64,000 nucleotides of DNA from Dendrosporobacter quercicolus. Its GTDB lineage: Bacteria > Bacillota > Negativicutes > DSM-1736 > Dendrosporobacteraceae. The number at the start of each line of letters is the position of its first letter. Positions within the stretch are counted from its first letter, which is position 1. The DNA lies in NCBI RefSeq assembly GCF_900104455.1, contig NZ_FNHB01000002.1, positions 124,001 through 188,000 on the forward strand. Reading direction: 5' to 3'. A program made the position numbers and the translations under genes. The notes under the pieces are model-generated. The model was not told the DNA's origin, did not search any database, and saw only the letters and a program-made list of their open reading frames with translations. Shown here one piece after another: positions 34,690 through 45,184 of the stretch.

Positions 34690-35749
34690 CGAGTTCCGCT
34701 CTCCGGCATTAGCCGCGCTTTTATCAGCCCGGCTGCAGCGGCTGGCCGGCCAGCCGCTGACGGTAATGGAGTTTTGCGGTACGCATACGATGGCCATCGC
34801 CCGTTATGGCCTGCGCACTGTCCTGCCGCCCCGGTTCCGTTTGATTTCCGGACCCGGCTGTCCGGTTTGCGTAACCCCGCCGGGCTATATTGATGCGGCT
34901 GCTGATTTGAGCAGGAATAAGGCGGTCATTGTGGCTACCTTTGGCGATATGCTGAGGATACCGGGAACGGAGGGCTCATTGTTACAGGCAAGGTCGGCGG
35001 GGCGGGATATCAGGATAGTATATTCGCCGCTGGATGCTGTCAGACTGGCGCAGGATAATCCCTGCAAGCATATTGTCTTTCTGGGCGTGGGGTTTGAGGC
35101 CACTGCGCCGGTGATAGGTCTGACTATTTTGGAAGCCGCGCGGTTAGGACTGAATAATTATTCAGTATTTTCAGCGCTCAAGCTGGTGACGCCGGTTTTG
35201 CATTTACTGACCGCCGGACGAAAGCTGCAGGGTCTGCTGTGTCCCGGCCATATTGCTGTTGTTACGGGGCTTGCGCCCTTCCGCCTGGCGGCTGAACAGG
35301 CAAATCTTCCGGCCGTGGTCGCCGGCTTTGAATTGCTGGATATTTTGCAGGCGTTCATTATTTTAGACCGGCTGGCTGAACAAGGAAGACCGGAGCTCAT
35401 CAACCAGTATCCCCGCGTGGTCAGAGCAGAAGGCAATGCTGCGGCGCGAGCCGTACTGCGCAGGGTATTCTACCCTGAAGCCAGCTGGTGGCGGGGGCTG
35501 GGCCGCATTGCGCAAGCGGGACTGGCAATACGAAAGGAATATTGCCGTTATGACGCCGGAAAAATTTTTGGCCTGCCGGCGATTACGGATACTGAAACAG
35601 CAGGCTGTTATTGCAGTGACATCCTTACCGGCCGGAAAACTCCACCGGAATGCGTTTTGTTCAAAACAAAGTGCACGCCTGAGCAGCCCCAAGGCGCATG
35701 CATGGTTTCGGGCGAGGGCGCTTGTTCAGCCTATTATCGTTATGGTTAG
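34676..35749 (+). CDS. hypD: Hydrogenase maturation protein HypD
   Basis: Iron-sulfur scaffold on which the Fe(CN)2CO unit is built. 357 aa with FCGTHTMAI, GPGCPVCVTP and a C-terminal cysteine cluster (CYCSDILTG, then PPECVLFKTKC and GACMVSGEGAC). The ATG at 34676 gives MRFVDEFR, the family start; the open frame reaches back to 34496 through hypC and is not used. Overlaps hypC by 14 nt. Confidence 0.96.
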   Translation: MRFVDEFRSPALAALLSARLQRLAGQPLTVMEFCGTHTMAIARYGLRTVLPPRFRLISGPGCPVCVTPPGYIDAAADLSRNKAVIVATFGDMLRIPGTEGSLLQARSAGRDIRIVYSPLDAVRLAQDNPCKHIVFLGVGFEATAPVIGLTILEAARLGLNNYSVFSALKLVTPVLHLLTAGRKLQGLLCPGHIAVVTGLAPFRLAAEQANLPAVVAGFELLDILQAFIILDRLAEQGRPELINQYPRVVRAEGNAAARAVLRRVFYPEASWWRGLGRIAQAGLAIRKEYCRYDAGKIFGLPAITDTETAGCYCSDILTGRKTPPECVLFKTKCTPEQPQGACMVSGEGACSAYYRYG

Positions 35750-35767
35750 TACTCACTAGGAGGAAAA

Positions 35768-36772
35768 ATGGAGACAATTTCCCTTGAGCACGGCAGTGGC
35801 GGGCTGCTGACCGCCCGCTTAGTCCAGGATTTGGTTTATCAGTATTTTGACAATGAATATTTGCTGGAGGCGCACGATTCGGCCTGCTTACCCGCCCCGG
35901 CCGGCCGGCTGGCTTTTACGACCGATTCCTATGTGGTAAATCCGCTGTTTTTCCCCGGCGGGAATATCGGTAAACTGGCTGTGTGCGGAACAGTGAATGA
36001 TTTGTCGATGAGCGGAGCCAGGCCGCTTTATCTCAGCTGCGGGTTGATCATTGAAGCAGGCTTGCCGGCATCAACCCTGGAGGCGGTTCTTGCGGCAATG
36101 GCTGAAGCTGCCCGGGAGGCAGGGGTTTTCATTGTGACCGGCGATACCAAAGTGGTGGAAAGCGGCGCGGCCGACAAGCTGTTTATTCATACTGCCGGTA
36201 TTGGCGAGGTTGCGCCCCAAACGGATATTTCCGGCAAAAAGGCTTTGCCCGGGGATATCGTCATTGCCAGCGGATCATTGGGTGATCATGGCCTGGCCAT
36301 CCTGCTGAAACGGCATCACTTACAGCTGTCAAGCGCTGTCCGGAGCGATTGCCAGCCCTTAAACGGCTTAGTGCAAAGCATGCTGGAAGCCTGTCCTGAC
36401 ATCAGAGTGCTCAGAGACCCAACCCGCGGCGGCGCGGCAACGGCGCTAAACGAAATTGCCGGACAAAGTCAGGTCGGCATTGAACTGTATGAAGAGCAAG
36501 TGCCGGTTGGCCGTGAGGTTCGCGCCGCCTGTGAGGTTCTGGGGCTTGACCCGCTGTATCTGGCCAATGAAGGCAAGCTTTTGGCCGTTGTCCCCGCTGC
36601 CGCCGCCGCCGCCATAGTTGCTGTTATGCGCAGCCATCCTGCCGGCCTAGACGGAGCGGTCATTGGGCGAATTATCAATCAGCCGCCGGGCCGGGTATTT
36701 ATGCGCACCCTGACTGGCGGCCGACGGATTGTTGATATGATGACCGGCGATCCGCTGCCGCGTATTTGTTAA
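35768..36772 (+). CDS. hypE: Hydrogenase maturation protein HypE
   Basis: Dehydrates the carbamoylated C-terminal cysteine to thiocyanate for the CN ligand. 334 aa, PurM-like fold, begins METISLEHGSGG and ends in PRIC, the reactive C-terminal Cys. Starts 18 nt after hypD, with AGGAGG upstream. Hydrogenase structural genes are elsewhere. Confidence 0.96.
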   Translation: METISLEHGSGGLLTARLVQDLVYQYFDNEYLLEAHDSACLPAPAGRLAFTTDSYVVNPLFFPGGNIGKLAVCGTVNDLSMSGARPLYLSCGLIIEAGLPASTLEAVLAAMAEAAREAGVFIVTGDTKVVESGAADKLFIHTAGIGEVAPQTDISGKKALPGDIVIASGSLGDHGLAILLKRHHLQLSSAVRSDCQPLNGLVQSMLEACPDIRVLRDPTRGGAATALNEIAGQSQVGIELYEEQVPVGREVRAACEVLGLDPLYLANEGKLLAVVPAAAAAAIVAVMRSHPAGLDGAVIGRIINQPPGRVFMRTLTGGRRIVDMMTGDPLPRIC

Positions 36773-36808
36773 CGGTGGAGATTGGCGATTAAGTGAGGGT
36801 GTTGACAT

Positions 36809-37645
36809 ATGGAGAATCTGATTAAATGCGCGGAACGGTTGGTAGATACGCGGCGTATTTGCAGTTATATCGCAATGTTCGGGCACCAGCTGCTGTCACC
36901 GGTTGACCAAACCCAGCCGTTTGTTGAGTTTCAGATTGGGCTTGCTCAGTATTACTGGACGGTCGCTATCATCAGCTTAGCGGCCGTCGGCGCATTCGGT
37001 CTGATTATTTGGCTGCTGATCAGCAAGCGGCGGATTGAGGAGCAATTGAGGCAGACCAAAGTTCAGCTGGAGAACAAGGTTAGCGCCAGAACGCTGGAAC
37101 TGGAAGCGCTCAACCGGGAATTACAGCAGTTGTCGGTATCGGATGCGCTTACCGGAATTGCCAATCGCCGGAGCTTTGACAATTATTTGCAACTGGAATG
37201 GGCTAAGGCCGTCCGGTCCGGAAAAACGCTGGCCATGATTATGGTGGATATCGATTTTTTTAAAGCCTATAACGATACTTACGGGCATCAGTCAGGTGAT
37301 GCATGCGTAACAAAAGTCGCTGCAATATTGCAAAGTGGCGTCCGGCGGGCTTCCGACCTGGCAGCCCGCTATGGCGGGGAAGAATTTGCCATTATTCTGC
37401 CTGAAACCAATACCGCCGGAGCAATGCTGCTGGCCGAGAATTTACGGTTGTCGGTAGAGCAGCTGGCCTTGGAACATCACCGCTCGGTTTACAAAATAGT
37501 CACCATCAGTCTGGGGGTGGCCGCAGTGGCGCCGCAATTGGGGCAGCCGCCGTCGATGCTGATATCCCGTGCTGATCAGGCCTTATACGAAGCTAAAAGG
37601 CAAGGCCGTAATCAAGTAAAACTATGGGTTGCCGGCAGCAGTTAA
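36809..37645 (+). CDS. Membrane diguanylate cyclase (GGEEF)
   Basis: 278 aa. One strong membrane span (about residues 48-70), a coiled coil (75-110) and a GGDEF domain (about 115-275) with an intact GGEEF and, five residues before it, RASD, the product-inhibition I-site. It should make cyclic di-GMP and be feedback inhibited. GAGGGTG lies 7 nt before the ATG. No sensor domain beyond the short N-terminus. It follows hypE by 36 nt but probably has an unrelated job. Confidence 0.92.
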   Translation: MENLIKCAERLVDTRRICSYIAMFGHQLLSPVDQTQPFVEFQIGLAQYYWTVAIISLAAVGAFGLIIWLLISKRRIEEQLRQTKVQLENKVSARTLELEALNRELQQLSVSDALTGIANRRSFDNYLQLEWAKAVRSGKTLAMIMVDIDFFKAYNDTYGHQSGDACVTKVAAILQSGVRRASDLAARYGGEEFAIILPETNTAGAMLLAENLRLSVEQLALEHHRSVYKIVTISLGVAAVAPQLGQPPSMLISRADQALYEAKRQGRNQVKLWVAGSS

Positions 37646-37688
37646 ACCTTCTATAATTAAACATAAAATGTCAGTTCCGGGAGGGCTT

Positions 37689-38675
37689 ATGCGTATACTT
37701 GTTACAGGCGGGGCCGGTTATATTGGTTCCCATACAGTAAGAATGCTTGAACAGTCGGCGGGGCAGGCGGTGGTTTTTGATAATCTGGTCAAAGGGCATC
37801 GCCAGGCGGTCGATGTTGATAATTTTGTTCAGGGAGATCTTTTTGATACGGAATTACTGGCGGCAACCATCAGGCAACATGGGATCGATGCGGTGGTTCA
37901 TTTTGCCGCCTTCAGCCAGGTGGGCGAATCAATGCTTCAGCCGCGGCTGTATTATCAAAACAATGTTCAGGGAACCTTGAACCTGCTTAACGTCATGCTG
38001 GACAATGGCGTAAACAAGCTGGTGTTTTCTTCGACTGCGGCGGTCTATGGCGAACCGGACGAGGTGCCGATTACCGAAGCTGCAGCCAAGAATCCGACCA
38101 ATGTTTATGGCCGGACCAAACTAATGATGGAAAATATTATGGCCGATTATGCCGCCGCCCATGGGTTAAACTATGTCGCTCTGCGGTATTTTAACGCTTG
38201 CGGCGCCGATCCGGGCGGGGATATTGGCGAAGACCACAGTCCGGAGACCCATCTTATTCCCCTGATATTGCAGGCTTGTTTGGGCCAGCGGGACAGCATT
38301 AAAATTTTTGGCGGCGATTATCCCACCAAAGACGGTACTTGTATCCGGGACTACATTCATGTGAACGATCTGGCCCAGGCCCATATTCTGGCTTTACAGG
38401 CGCTCAAGGACGGACATCCTTCGACTGCTTATAATTTGGGCAACGGGTGCGGCTTTTCGGTGAAAGAGGTCATTGCGGCGGCGGAAAAGGTAACAAACAG
38501 GCCGGTTCGCCGGGAACTGGCGGCGCGACGGGCCGGAGATCCGGCGGTGCTCATTGCCGCCGCCGCTAAAATACGCTCTGAGCTTGGCTGGCAGCCCCGC
38601 TACCGGGAGATTGAGCATATTATTGAAACAGCCTGGCAATGGCACCAGCATCATCCCGGCGGTTTTACCCGTTAA
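37689..38675 (+). CDS. galE: UDP-glucose 4-epimerase
   Basis: Interconverts UDP-glucose and UDP-galactose for surface polysaccharide. 328 aa. NAD site GGAGYIGSH at the start, active-site SSTAAVYG and YGRTK (Tyr and Lys of the YxxxK pair). The ATG at 37689 follows GGGAGGG. The frame is open 20 codons upstream but lacks a site. Confidence 0.94.
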   Translation: MRILVTGGAGYIGSHTVRMLEQSAGQAVVFDNLVKGHRQAVDVDNFVQGDLFDTELLAATIRQHGIDAVVHFAAFSQVGESMLQPRLYYQNNVQGTLNLLNVMLDNGVNKLVFSSTAAVYGEPDEVPITEAAAKNPTNVYGRTKLMMENIMADYAAAHGLNYVALRYFNACGADPGGDIGEDHSPETHLIPLILQACLGQRDSIKIFGGDYPTKDGTCIRDYIHVNDLAQAHILALQALKDGHPSTAYNLGNGCGFSVKEVIAAAEKVTNRPVRRELAARRAGDPAVLIAAAAKIRSELGWQPRYREIEHIIETAWQWHQHHPGGFTR

Positions 38676-38818
38676 CGGCCAGGCGAGCGATTCAACGGGC
38701 GCATTCCTTTTATTTTTTTGACAATCACAGAAATCAGGCGGCAGGATTTATTCTAATTGCAGCGAATTACCAGTTTAACTTTTTTGAAAAATAATCTGAC
38801 GATGAGAGGTATTGCGAT

Positions 38819-40543
38819 ATGCGGCCGACGCTGAACCGTAGTTTTTTTAAGGGAATGTGGAATTTAACCAGGACCTACTGGCATTCGGAAGAAAAGTGGC
38901 GGGCCCGGTCTTTGCTAACGGCAATCGTGCTGCTGAACCTCGCGGTTGTGTATATGCTGGTATTGCTGAATAAGTGGAATAACCGGTTTTACAACTCCCT
39001 GCAAGACTATGACATAGATCGGTTCTGGAGTCTGGTGGGTGAGTTCTCACTGTTGGCGGCTGTGTATATTATCATTGCCGTTTACGCGATGTATTTGCAG
39101 CAGATGCTGGAAATCAACTGGCGGCGCTGGCTGACCGGACGCTACCTGCGAACCTGGCTGCACAATCAGACCTACTACCGGCTGCAGCTGCTGGACAACA
39201 GCTCCGACAATCCCGACCAGCGCATCAGTGAGGATTTAAATTTATTTACCACCTTAACCCTCGACTTATCGGTGGGCTTGCTGAGAACAACGGTCACGCT
39301 GGCGTCATTTGCCGTCATCCTCTGGAACCTGTCGGGGGAGCTTGTTTTGCCGTTGGGCGGACACCAAGTGGCTATCCCCGGTTATCTGGTCTGGGTATCT
39401 TTTATTTATGCCGTGCTTGGCACCTGGCTGACGGTCAAAATCGGCCGGCCGCTGATTGCGCTCAATTATCATCAGCAGCGCTACGAGGCGGATTTCCGGT
39501 TTAGTTTGATACGGCTTAGGGAAAACAGCGAAAGCATTGCCTTTTATGGCGGTGAACGTCAGGAGGAGATCAATTTTTCTAAGCGGTTCAAAAAAGTGTT
39601 TGACAATTTTTGGACAATCATGCTGCGCCGGAAGAAACTGACCTGGTTTACCTCCGGTTACAGTCAGATTGCGATTATTTTTCCAATCCTGGTGGTAGCT
39701 CCCCGCTACTTTGGCGGTCAGCTGGCCTTAGGCGGTCTTATGCAGACGGTGACAGCCTTTGACAAGGTCCGGGAGGGATTCTCTTTCTTTATAAGTAGTT
39801 ATACTTCCTTGGCTGAATGGCAAGCGGTGGTCAACCGTCTGCTGGGCTTTGACGCGAATGTTGCGCAGGTGAATGCCCAGGCGGGGAACGAAGGGGTCAA
39901 GATTGTTGATACTGCCGACTCTGAATTGCAGGTCAGCGGGCTGGATGTTGCGCTGCCCAATGGCGTCCGGCTGCTCAAGCAGCTGGAGCTTAGGCTGGCC
40001 GCCGGCGATTCACTGCTGATTACCGGACAGTCAGGCTGCGGAAAGAGCACTCTTATGCGGACAATGGCCGGCATCTGGCCGTTTGGCCAGGGAACGATCC
40101 GCCGGCCGGCCGGACAAAGTATGCTGTTTTTGCCGCAAAAGCCCTATTTGCCGCAGGGCACACTGCGCGATGCTTTGCTTTATCCGTATGGCGGCGGCTT
40201 GATATCCGATAGCCGGATTAAGGAAATCATGGCGATATGCCGGTTAAGTGAATTTACTGGCAAGCTGGATATGGCTGATAACTGGTCGCATATTCTGTCT
40301 TTGGGCGAGCAGCAGCGGATTGCTTTTGCCAGGGTGATGCTGCAGCAGCCGCAGTGGCTGTTTTTAGATGAAGCCACCTCCGCGCTTGACGAAAGTACTG
40401 AGCGCTGGTTGTACCGGCAGCTGAAAGAACAGCTTGCAACTACTGCGATTATCAGTATTGGCCACCGCAATACGTTAACCGGCTATCATAAAATGAAGCT
40501 CAGTCTGGATGGAGACGGTAAGTGGAGTTTGCTGCAGTTATAG
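38819..40543 (+). CDS. ABC transporter, membrane plus ATPase (SbmA/YddA type)
   Basis: 574 aa single-chain half-transporter. N-terminal membrane domain of the SbmA/BacA/YddA class (FFKGMWNLTRTYW, then WRRWLTGRYLRTWL; about six spans up to residue 320), then an ATPase domain: Walker A GQSGCGKSTL, signature LSLGEQQRIAFAR and Walker B WLFLDEATSALD. Related proteins move peptides or cobalamin, so the substrate is open. No substrate-binding protein nearby. Confidence 0.9.
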   Translation: MRPTLNRSFFKGMWNLTRTYWHSEEKWRARSLLTAIVLLNLAVVYMLVLLNKWNNRFYNSLQDYDIDRFWSLVGEFSLLAAVYIIIAVYAMYLQQMLEINWRRWLTGRYLRTWLHNQTYYRLQLLDNSSDNPDQRISEDLNLFTTLTLDLSVGLLRTTVTLASFAVILWNLSGELVLPLGGHQVAIPGYLVWVSFIYAVLGTWLTVKIGRPLIALNYHQQRYEADFRFSLIRLRENSESIAFYGGERQEEINFSKRFKKVFDNFWTIMLRRKKLTWFTSGYSQIAIIFPILVVAPRYFGGQLALGGLMQTVTAFDKVREGFSFFISSYTSLAEWQAVVNRLLGFDANVAQVNAQAGNEGVKIVDTADSELQVSGLDVALPNGVRLLKQLELRLAAGDSLLITGQSGCGKSTLMRTMAGIWPFGQGTIRRPAGQSMLFLPQKPYLPQGTLRDALLYPYGGGLISDSRIKEIMAICRLSEFTGKLDMADNWSHILSLGEQQRIAFARVMLQQPQWLFLDEATSALDESTERWLYRQLKEQLATTAIISIGHRNTLTGYHKMKLSLDGDGKWSLLQL

Positions 40544-40707
40544 AAAATAATTGTTTTACTGGGAGGAATATCCAGAACAATATGGAAGATACAGGTAAAT
40601 AAGGCGGCCGGCGGGGCTGGGACCGGTTGCGCCGGGGCAGTGCACACACGTAATGAACCGCCGATGCCTGCCGGAAAACTTACGGCGTTGAGGGAAGGAG
40701 AATTATT

Positions 40708-40866
40708 ATGTCTGAAGAGGACGTCCAATCACCCGGTTTAGTGCCTTTCAGATGTCCGGTATGCGGTAAACTGCTGGCCTGGGCGATCAGCCGGGCGAAA
40801 TGCCGCTGCCCGGTTTGCAAGAAGTGGTTCAGGTATGCGGAAGGCAAGGTTTCAGCCGGAGCATAG
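40708..40866 (+). CDS. Small Com-like zinc-ribbon protein
   Basis: 52 aa. Two Cys pairs, CPVCGKLLAWA and KCRCPVCKKW, form a zinc knuckle/ribbon resembling the Mu Com regulator; it probably binds zinc and perhaps RNA (inference). AAGGAG (40695-40700) 7 nt upstream; terminator 50 nt downstream. It is 164 nt after the ABC gene, so its own transcript is possible. No phage genes nearby. Confidence 0.75.
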   Translation: MSEEDVQSPGLVPFRCPVCGKLLAWAISRAKCRCPVCKKWFRYAEGKVSAGA

Positions 40867-40916
40867 CGGATCCTGTCCATTTGGTGCAGCAAATGAAGTA
40901 GAGCAATATAAGTCTT

Positions 40917-40966
40917 AAAAGGGGCTGCGGATAACTTGGCAACAAGTTTTTCCGCAGTCCCTTTTT
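40917..40966 (+). terminator. Terminator after the zinc-ribbon gene
   Basis: AAAAGGG.CTGCGGA / TCCGCAG.CCCTTTTT long stem with inner ACTTG/CAAGT and a T run. Confidence 0.85.
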
Positions 40967-41033
40967 GCATACCGGCGGATCGGTCAGTTCTGTTAGCCGG
41001 CTGGTATTTTTTGCTATATTAATTATCAGCGTA

Positions 41034-41087
41034 TTGATCGTTAGGCGGTGTTTTGCTATAATACGTATAATTATACATTGTAATGTA
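41034..41087 (+). promoter_or_regulatory. Promoter and palindrome before the DASS transporter
   Basis: TTGATC (41034-41039), 17-nt spacer, TATAAT (41057-41062) with an extended TG. Just downstream lies TACATT-GT-AATGTA (41074-41087), an operator-like palindrome near the transcription start. Confidence 0.65.
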
Positions 41088-41162
41088 GCATTATTCATAT
41101 ATGGAATGTTTTAACTGAACTGTTTAAAATATTTCCCGAAATGCCTGGAAGGGGTGATGGCA

Positions 41163-42659
41163 ATGGTCAGAAAAACTTTGGATTCGGGGCAGGCCTGCAG
41201 CGAGTCCCTGGGAAAGCGGTACGGGCTTGTGCTGGCGCTGGCGGTGCTGGCAGTCATTGTCGCCCTGCCTGTACCGGACGGGTTGCCGGTGGCGGGACAG
41301 CGGATGCTGGGGATTTTAATGTTTTCGGTCATTGTTTGGATGACAGATACCATTTCTTATCCGGTCAGCGCGGCGGTCATTATGGTGTTAATGGCCTTTC
41401 TGCTGGGCCTGTCTCCCGATCCGGCCAATCCGCAAAATCTGCTGGGGACAAGTAAGGCTTTGACCATAGCGCTTAGCGGTTTTAGCAATACCGCGCTCGC
41501 TTTGGTCGGGGGCGCATTGTTTTTGGCTGCGGCAATGACCAAGACCGGTCTTGACCGCCGGATTGCTCTGGTGGTTATGTCCAAAATCGGCACTAAAACC
41601 AATCGCCTTCTGGCCGGAGTAATCCTTGTCGGCCTGATTTTGAGTTTCTTTGTGCCCAGTACGACAGCCCGGGTTTCCTGCATGGTACCCATTGTGATGG
41701 GCATTATCATGGCTTTCGGCGTTGAGAGGAAAAGCCGGTTTGCCGGCATCATGATGATTGCGGTTGCTCAAGCCGACAGTATCTGGAACGTGGGCATTAA
41801 GACTGCGGCGGCGCAAAATATGATTGCCATGGGGTTTATCGAAAAACAACTGGGTAAATACATTACCTGGATGGAATGGTTTGTGGCAGCTTTACCGTTT
41901 GCGGTGATTATGTCGGTGGCGCTGTATTATGTTCTGTTAAAAATTATGCCGCCGGAAATGGACGAAATTGCCGGCGGCAAAGCGGTGGTGGAAAAGGCCC
42001 TGCAAGACCTGGGAACGATGACTGTCAGTGAAAAAAAGCTGATGGCAATTTCGGTTATCTTATTATTGTTCTGGTCAACAGAAAAGATCCTTCATCCCTT
42101 TGACACCTCATCCACAACCATCGCCGCCATTGCTTTCATGCTGCTGCCCAACGTCGGAATCATGACTTGGCGGGAGGCCCAAAGCCAGATACCATGGGGA
42201 ACGCTGATTTTATTCGGTATTGGGATTAGCCTGGGCTCGGCGCTGCTTTCCACGCAGGCGGCAGCCTGGCTGGCCAAATTTATTGTCGTCTGGTTTGGCC
42301 TCCAGACGATGCCGGCTTTGACGATCCTGGCCGTATTGGCCGCGTTTTTAATTATTATCCATCTGGGCTTTGCCAGTGCCACCGCTTTGGCTGCCGCAAT
42401 GATTCCCATTATTATTTCCGTATTGCAGAGTGTGACAACGCCGGGCATTAATGTGGTGGGGATGACGATGGTTTTACAGTATGTGGTGAGTTTCGGCTTT
42501 ATTCTGCCGGTGAATGCTCCCCAGAATATGGTGGCTTACGGCACCGATACGTTTGAGGTAAAGGATTTTATCAAGACTGGTATTCCGCTGACGGTGATTG
42601 CCTATTTACTGGTGCTGCTGATGGGCGCAACCTATTGGCAGTGGATTGGTGTTTTATAA
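41163..42659 (+). CDS. DASS/SLC13-type dicarboxylate or anion transporter
   Basis: 498 aa, about eleven to twelve membrane spans. Sodium-coupled family recognised by FFVPSTTARVSCMVP (SNT-like motif in the first half) and by the NAPQNMVAYGTDTF segment in the second half. Such proteins carry succinate, malate, tartrate or sulfate. Substrate cannot be told. The ATG at 41163 has AAGGGG 8 nt upstream; a GTG at 41154 overlaps it. Confidence 0.88.
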   Translation: MVRKTLDSGQACSESLGKRYGLVLALAVLAVIVALPVPDGLPVAGQRMLGILMFSVIVWMTDTISYPVSAAVIMVLMAFLLGLSPDPANPQNLLGTSKALTIALSGFSNTALALVGGALFLAAAMTKTGLDRRIALVVMSKIGTKTNRLLAGVILVGLILSFFVPSTTARVSCMVPIVMGIIMAFGVERKSRFAGIMMIAVAQADSIWNVGIKTAAAQNMIAMGFIEKQLGKYITWMEWFVAALPFAVIMSVALYYVLLKIMPPEMDEIAGGKAVVEKALQDLGTMTVSEKKLMAISVILLLFWSTEKILHPFDTSSTTIAAIAFMLLPNVGIMTWREAQSQIPWGTLILFGIGISLGSALLSTQAAAWLAKFIVVWFGLQTMPALTILAVLAAFLIIIHLGFASATALAAAMIPIIISVLQSVTTPGINVVGMTMVLQYVVSFGFILPVNAPQNMVAYGTDTFEVKDFIKTGIPLTVIAYLLVLLMGATYWQWIGVL

Positions 42660-42676
42660 CAAGGTTAGGATTATTC

Positions 42677-42705
42677 TTGACACCGTTTTAAAATCGTGGT
42701 TTAAT
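42677..42705 (+). promoter_or_regulatory. Promoter of the metY leader
   Basis: TTGACA (42677-42682), 17-nt spacer, TTTAAT (42700-42705). The start of RNA would be near 42712. Confidence 0.75.
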
Positions 42706-42722
42706 TGTAACAAAATTATATC

Positions 42723-44113
<1,391 letters not shown>

Positions 44114-44239
44114 GGCCGCCTCTCTCCACTGTTGCCGCCCGGAAAATGCAACCTGCCCCTTCATCATTGATAAAGGATTCTTGCCATTTAAGGGAGAATC
44201 ATACCTGCATATATGAATGCAAGCCAAGCATGAGTGGAG

Positions 44240-45076
44240 ATGATGAACGTGACTGGGTTAGATAAAAAACTGGCCAGACTTAATGAGATCATTGCCGGCT
44301 GCAAAAGTGCGGCGGTGGCCTTTTCCGGCGGTGTTGACAGTACGTTTCTGGCCGCTGCCGCGGTCAGAGCGCTGGGCGAGCGGGCCATTGCCGTAACCGC
44401 CTGTTCGGAAACCCTGCCGGCCAGCGAGCAGCGCGAAGCGGTCAAGCTTGCCGCCCTGATTGGTATAAAACACGAGTTAGTGGCGATTAGTGAACTGGAA
44501 AGCGCCGAATTTGTGGCCAATGATGCCAAACGCTGCTATTACTGCAAAAAGCAGCGCCTGGGGTCAATTGCCAGGTGGGGCGGCGAGTACGGTTATGACT
44601 GGGTGCTGGAGGGTTCTAATGCTGATGATGTTGACGATTACCGGCCGGGGATGCAGGCGGTGGACGAGCTGGCCGGGGTAAGGAGTCCTTTGCTGGAGGC
44701 CGGGCTGACCAAAGCTGAAATTAGAGCGGTTTCCGAGCAGTGGGGCTTGCCGACCTGGAATAAGCTTAGCGCAGCCTGTTTATCCTCCCGGATTGTTTAT
44801 GGCTTGCCGGTAACCGCCGAACGACTCAAACAGGTGGAACTGGCTGAAGCTTTCATCCGTAAATTTTGTTCAGGCCAAATCAGGGTACGACACCACGGCA
44901 ATCTGGCCCGTATTGAGGTTGCCGAGCCGGATATCGCGGTACTGGCTCAGCCGGCGGCCGCCAAGGCGATTGCCGCTGAATTAAAGCGGCTTGGCTTTAC
45001 TTTTGTGGTGCTTGATTTACAGGGCTACCGGACAGGGAGCTTGAATGAAACCCTGGATCTTGCGAATAATTTGTAA
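44240..45076 (+). CDS. larE: LarE-type ATP-dependent sulfur transferase
   Basis: 278 aa. PP-loop enzyme (SGGVDST near residue 30) that adenylates and thiolates the pyridinium dinucleotide for the nickel-pincer cofactor of lactate racemase. SAACLSSRIVYG carries the Cys at the family's sulfur-donor place. Other lar genes and a nickel transporter are absent from the window. The start is uncertain: ATG at 44240 or 44243, or GTG at 44249 which has GGAG at better distance. The open frame begins with GTG at 44234. Confidence 0.9.
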   Translation: MMNVTGLDKKLARLNEIIAGCKSAAVAFSGGVDSTFLAAAAVRALGERAIAVTACSETLPASEQREAVKLAALIGIKHELVAISELESAEFVANDAKRCYYCKKQRLGSIARWGGEYGYDWVLEGSNADDVDDYRPGMQAVDELAGVRSPLLEAGLTKAEIRAVSEQWGLPTWNKLSAACLSSRIVYGLPVTAERLKQVELAEAFIRKFCSGQIRVRHHGNLARIEVAEPDIAVLAQPAAAKAIAAELKRLGFTFVVLDLQGYRTGSLNETLDLANNL

Positions 45077-45106
45077 AAATAACAAGGATTTTGTTTTAAA
45101 AAGTCG

Positions 45107-45154
45107 AAACTTCCTACAGTTTACTGCTTGCAGTAACTGCGGGAAGTTTTTTTT
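45107..45154 (+). terminator. Terminator after larE
   Basis: AAACTTCC..AGTTTACTG / CAGTAACT..GGGAAGTTT stem and eight T residues. Confidence 0.85.
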
Positions 45155-45184
45155 CGGCCGGAAAAGCAGGCTGATCTCTAAACA

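Noticed and set aside
40544-40707. Riboswitch before the zinc-ribbon gene
   Set aside because: GC-rich sequence with small inverted repeats but no conserved core of a riboswitch class I know.
40708-40866. Prophage remnant around the Com-like gene
   Set aside because: Neighbouring genes are an ABC transporter and a DASS carrier; there are no integrase, capsid or tail genes.
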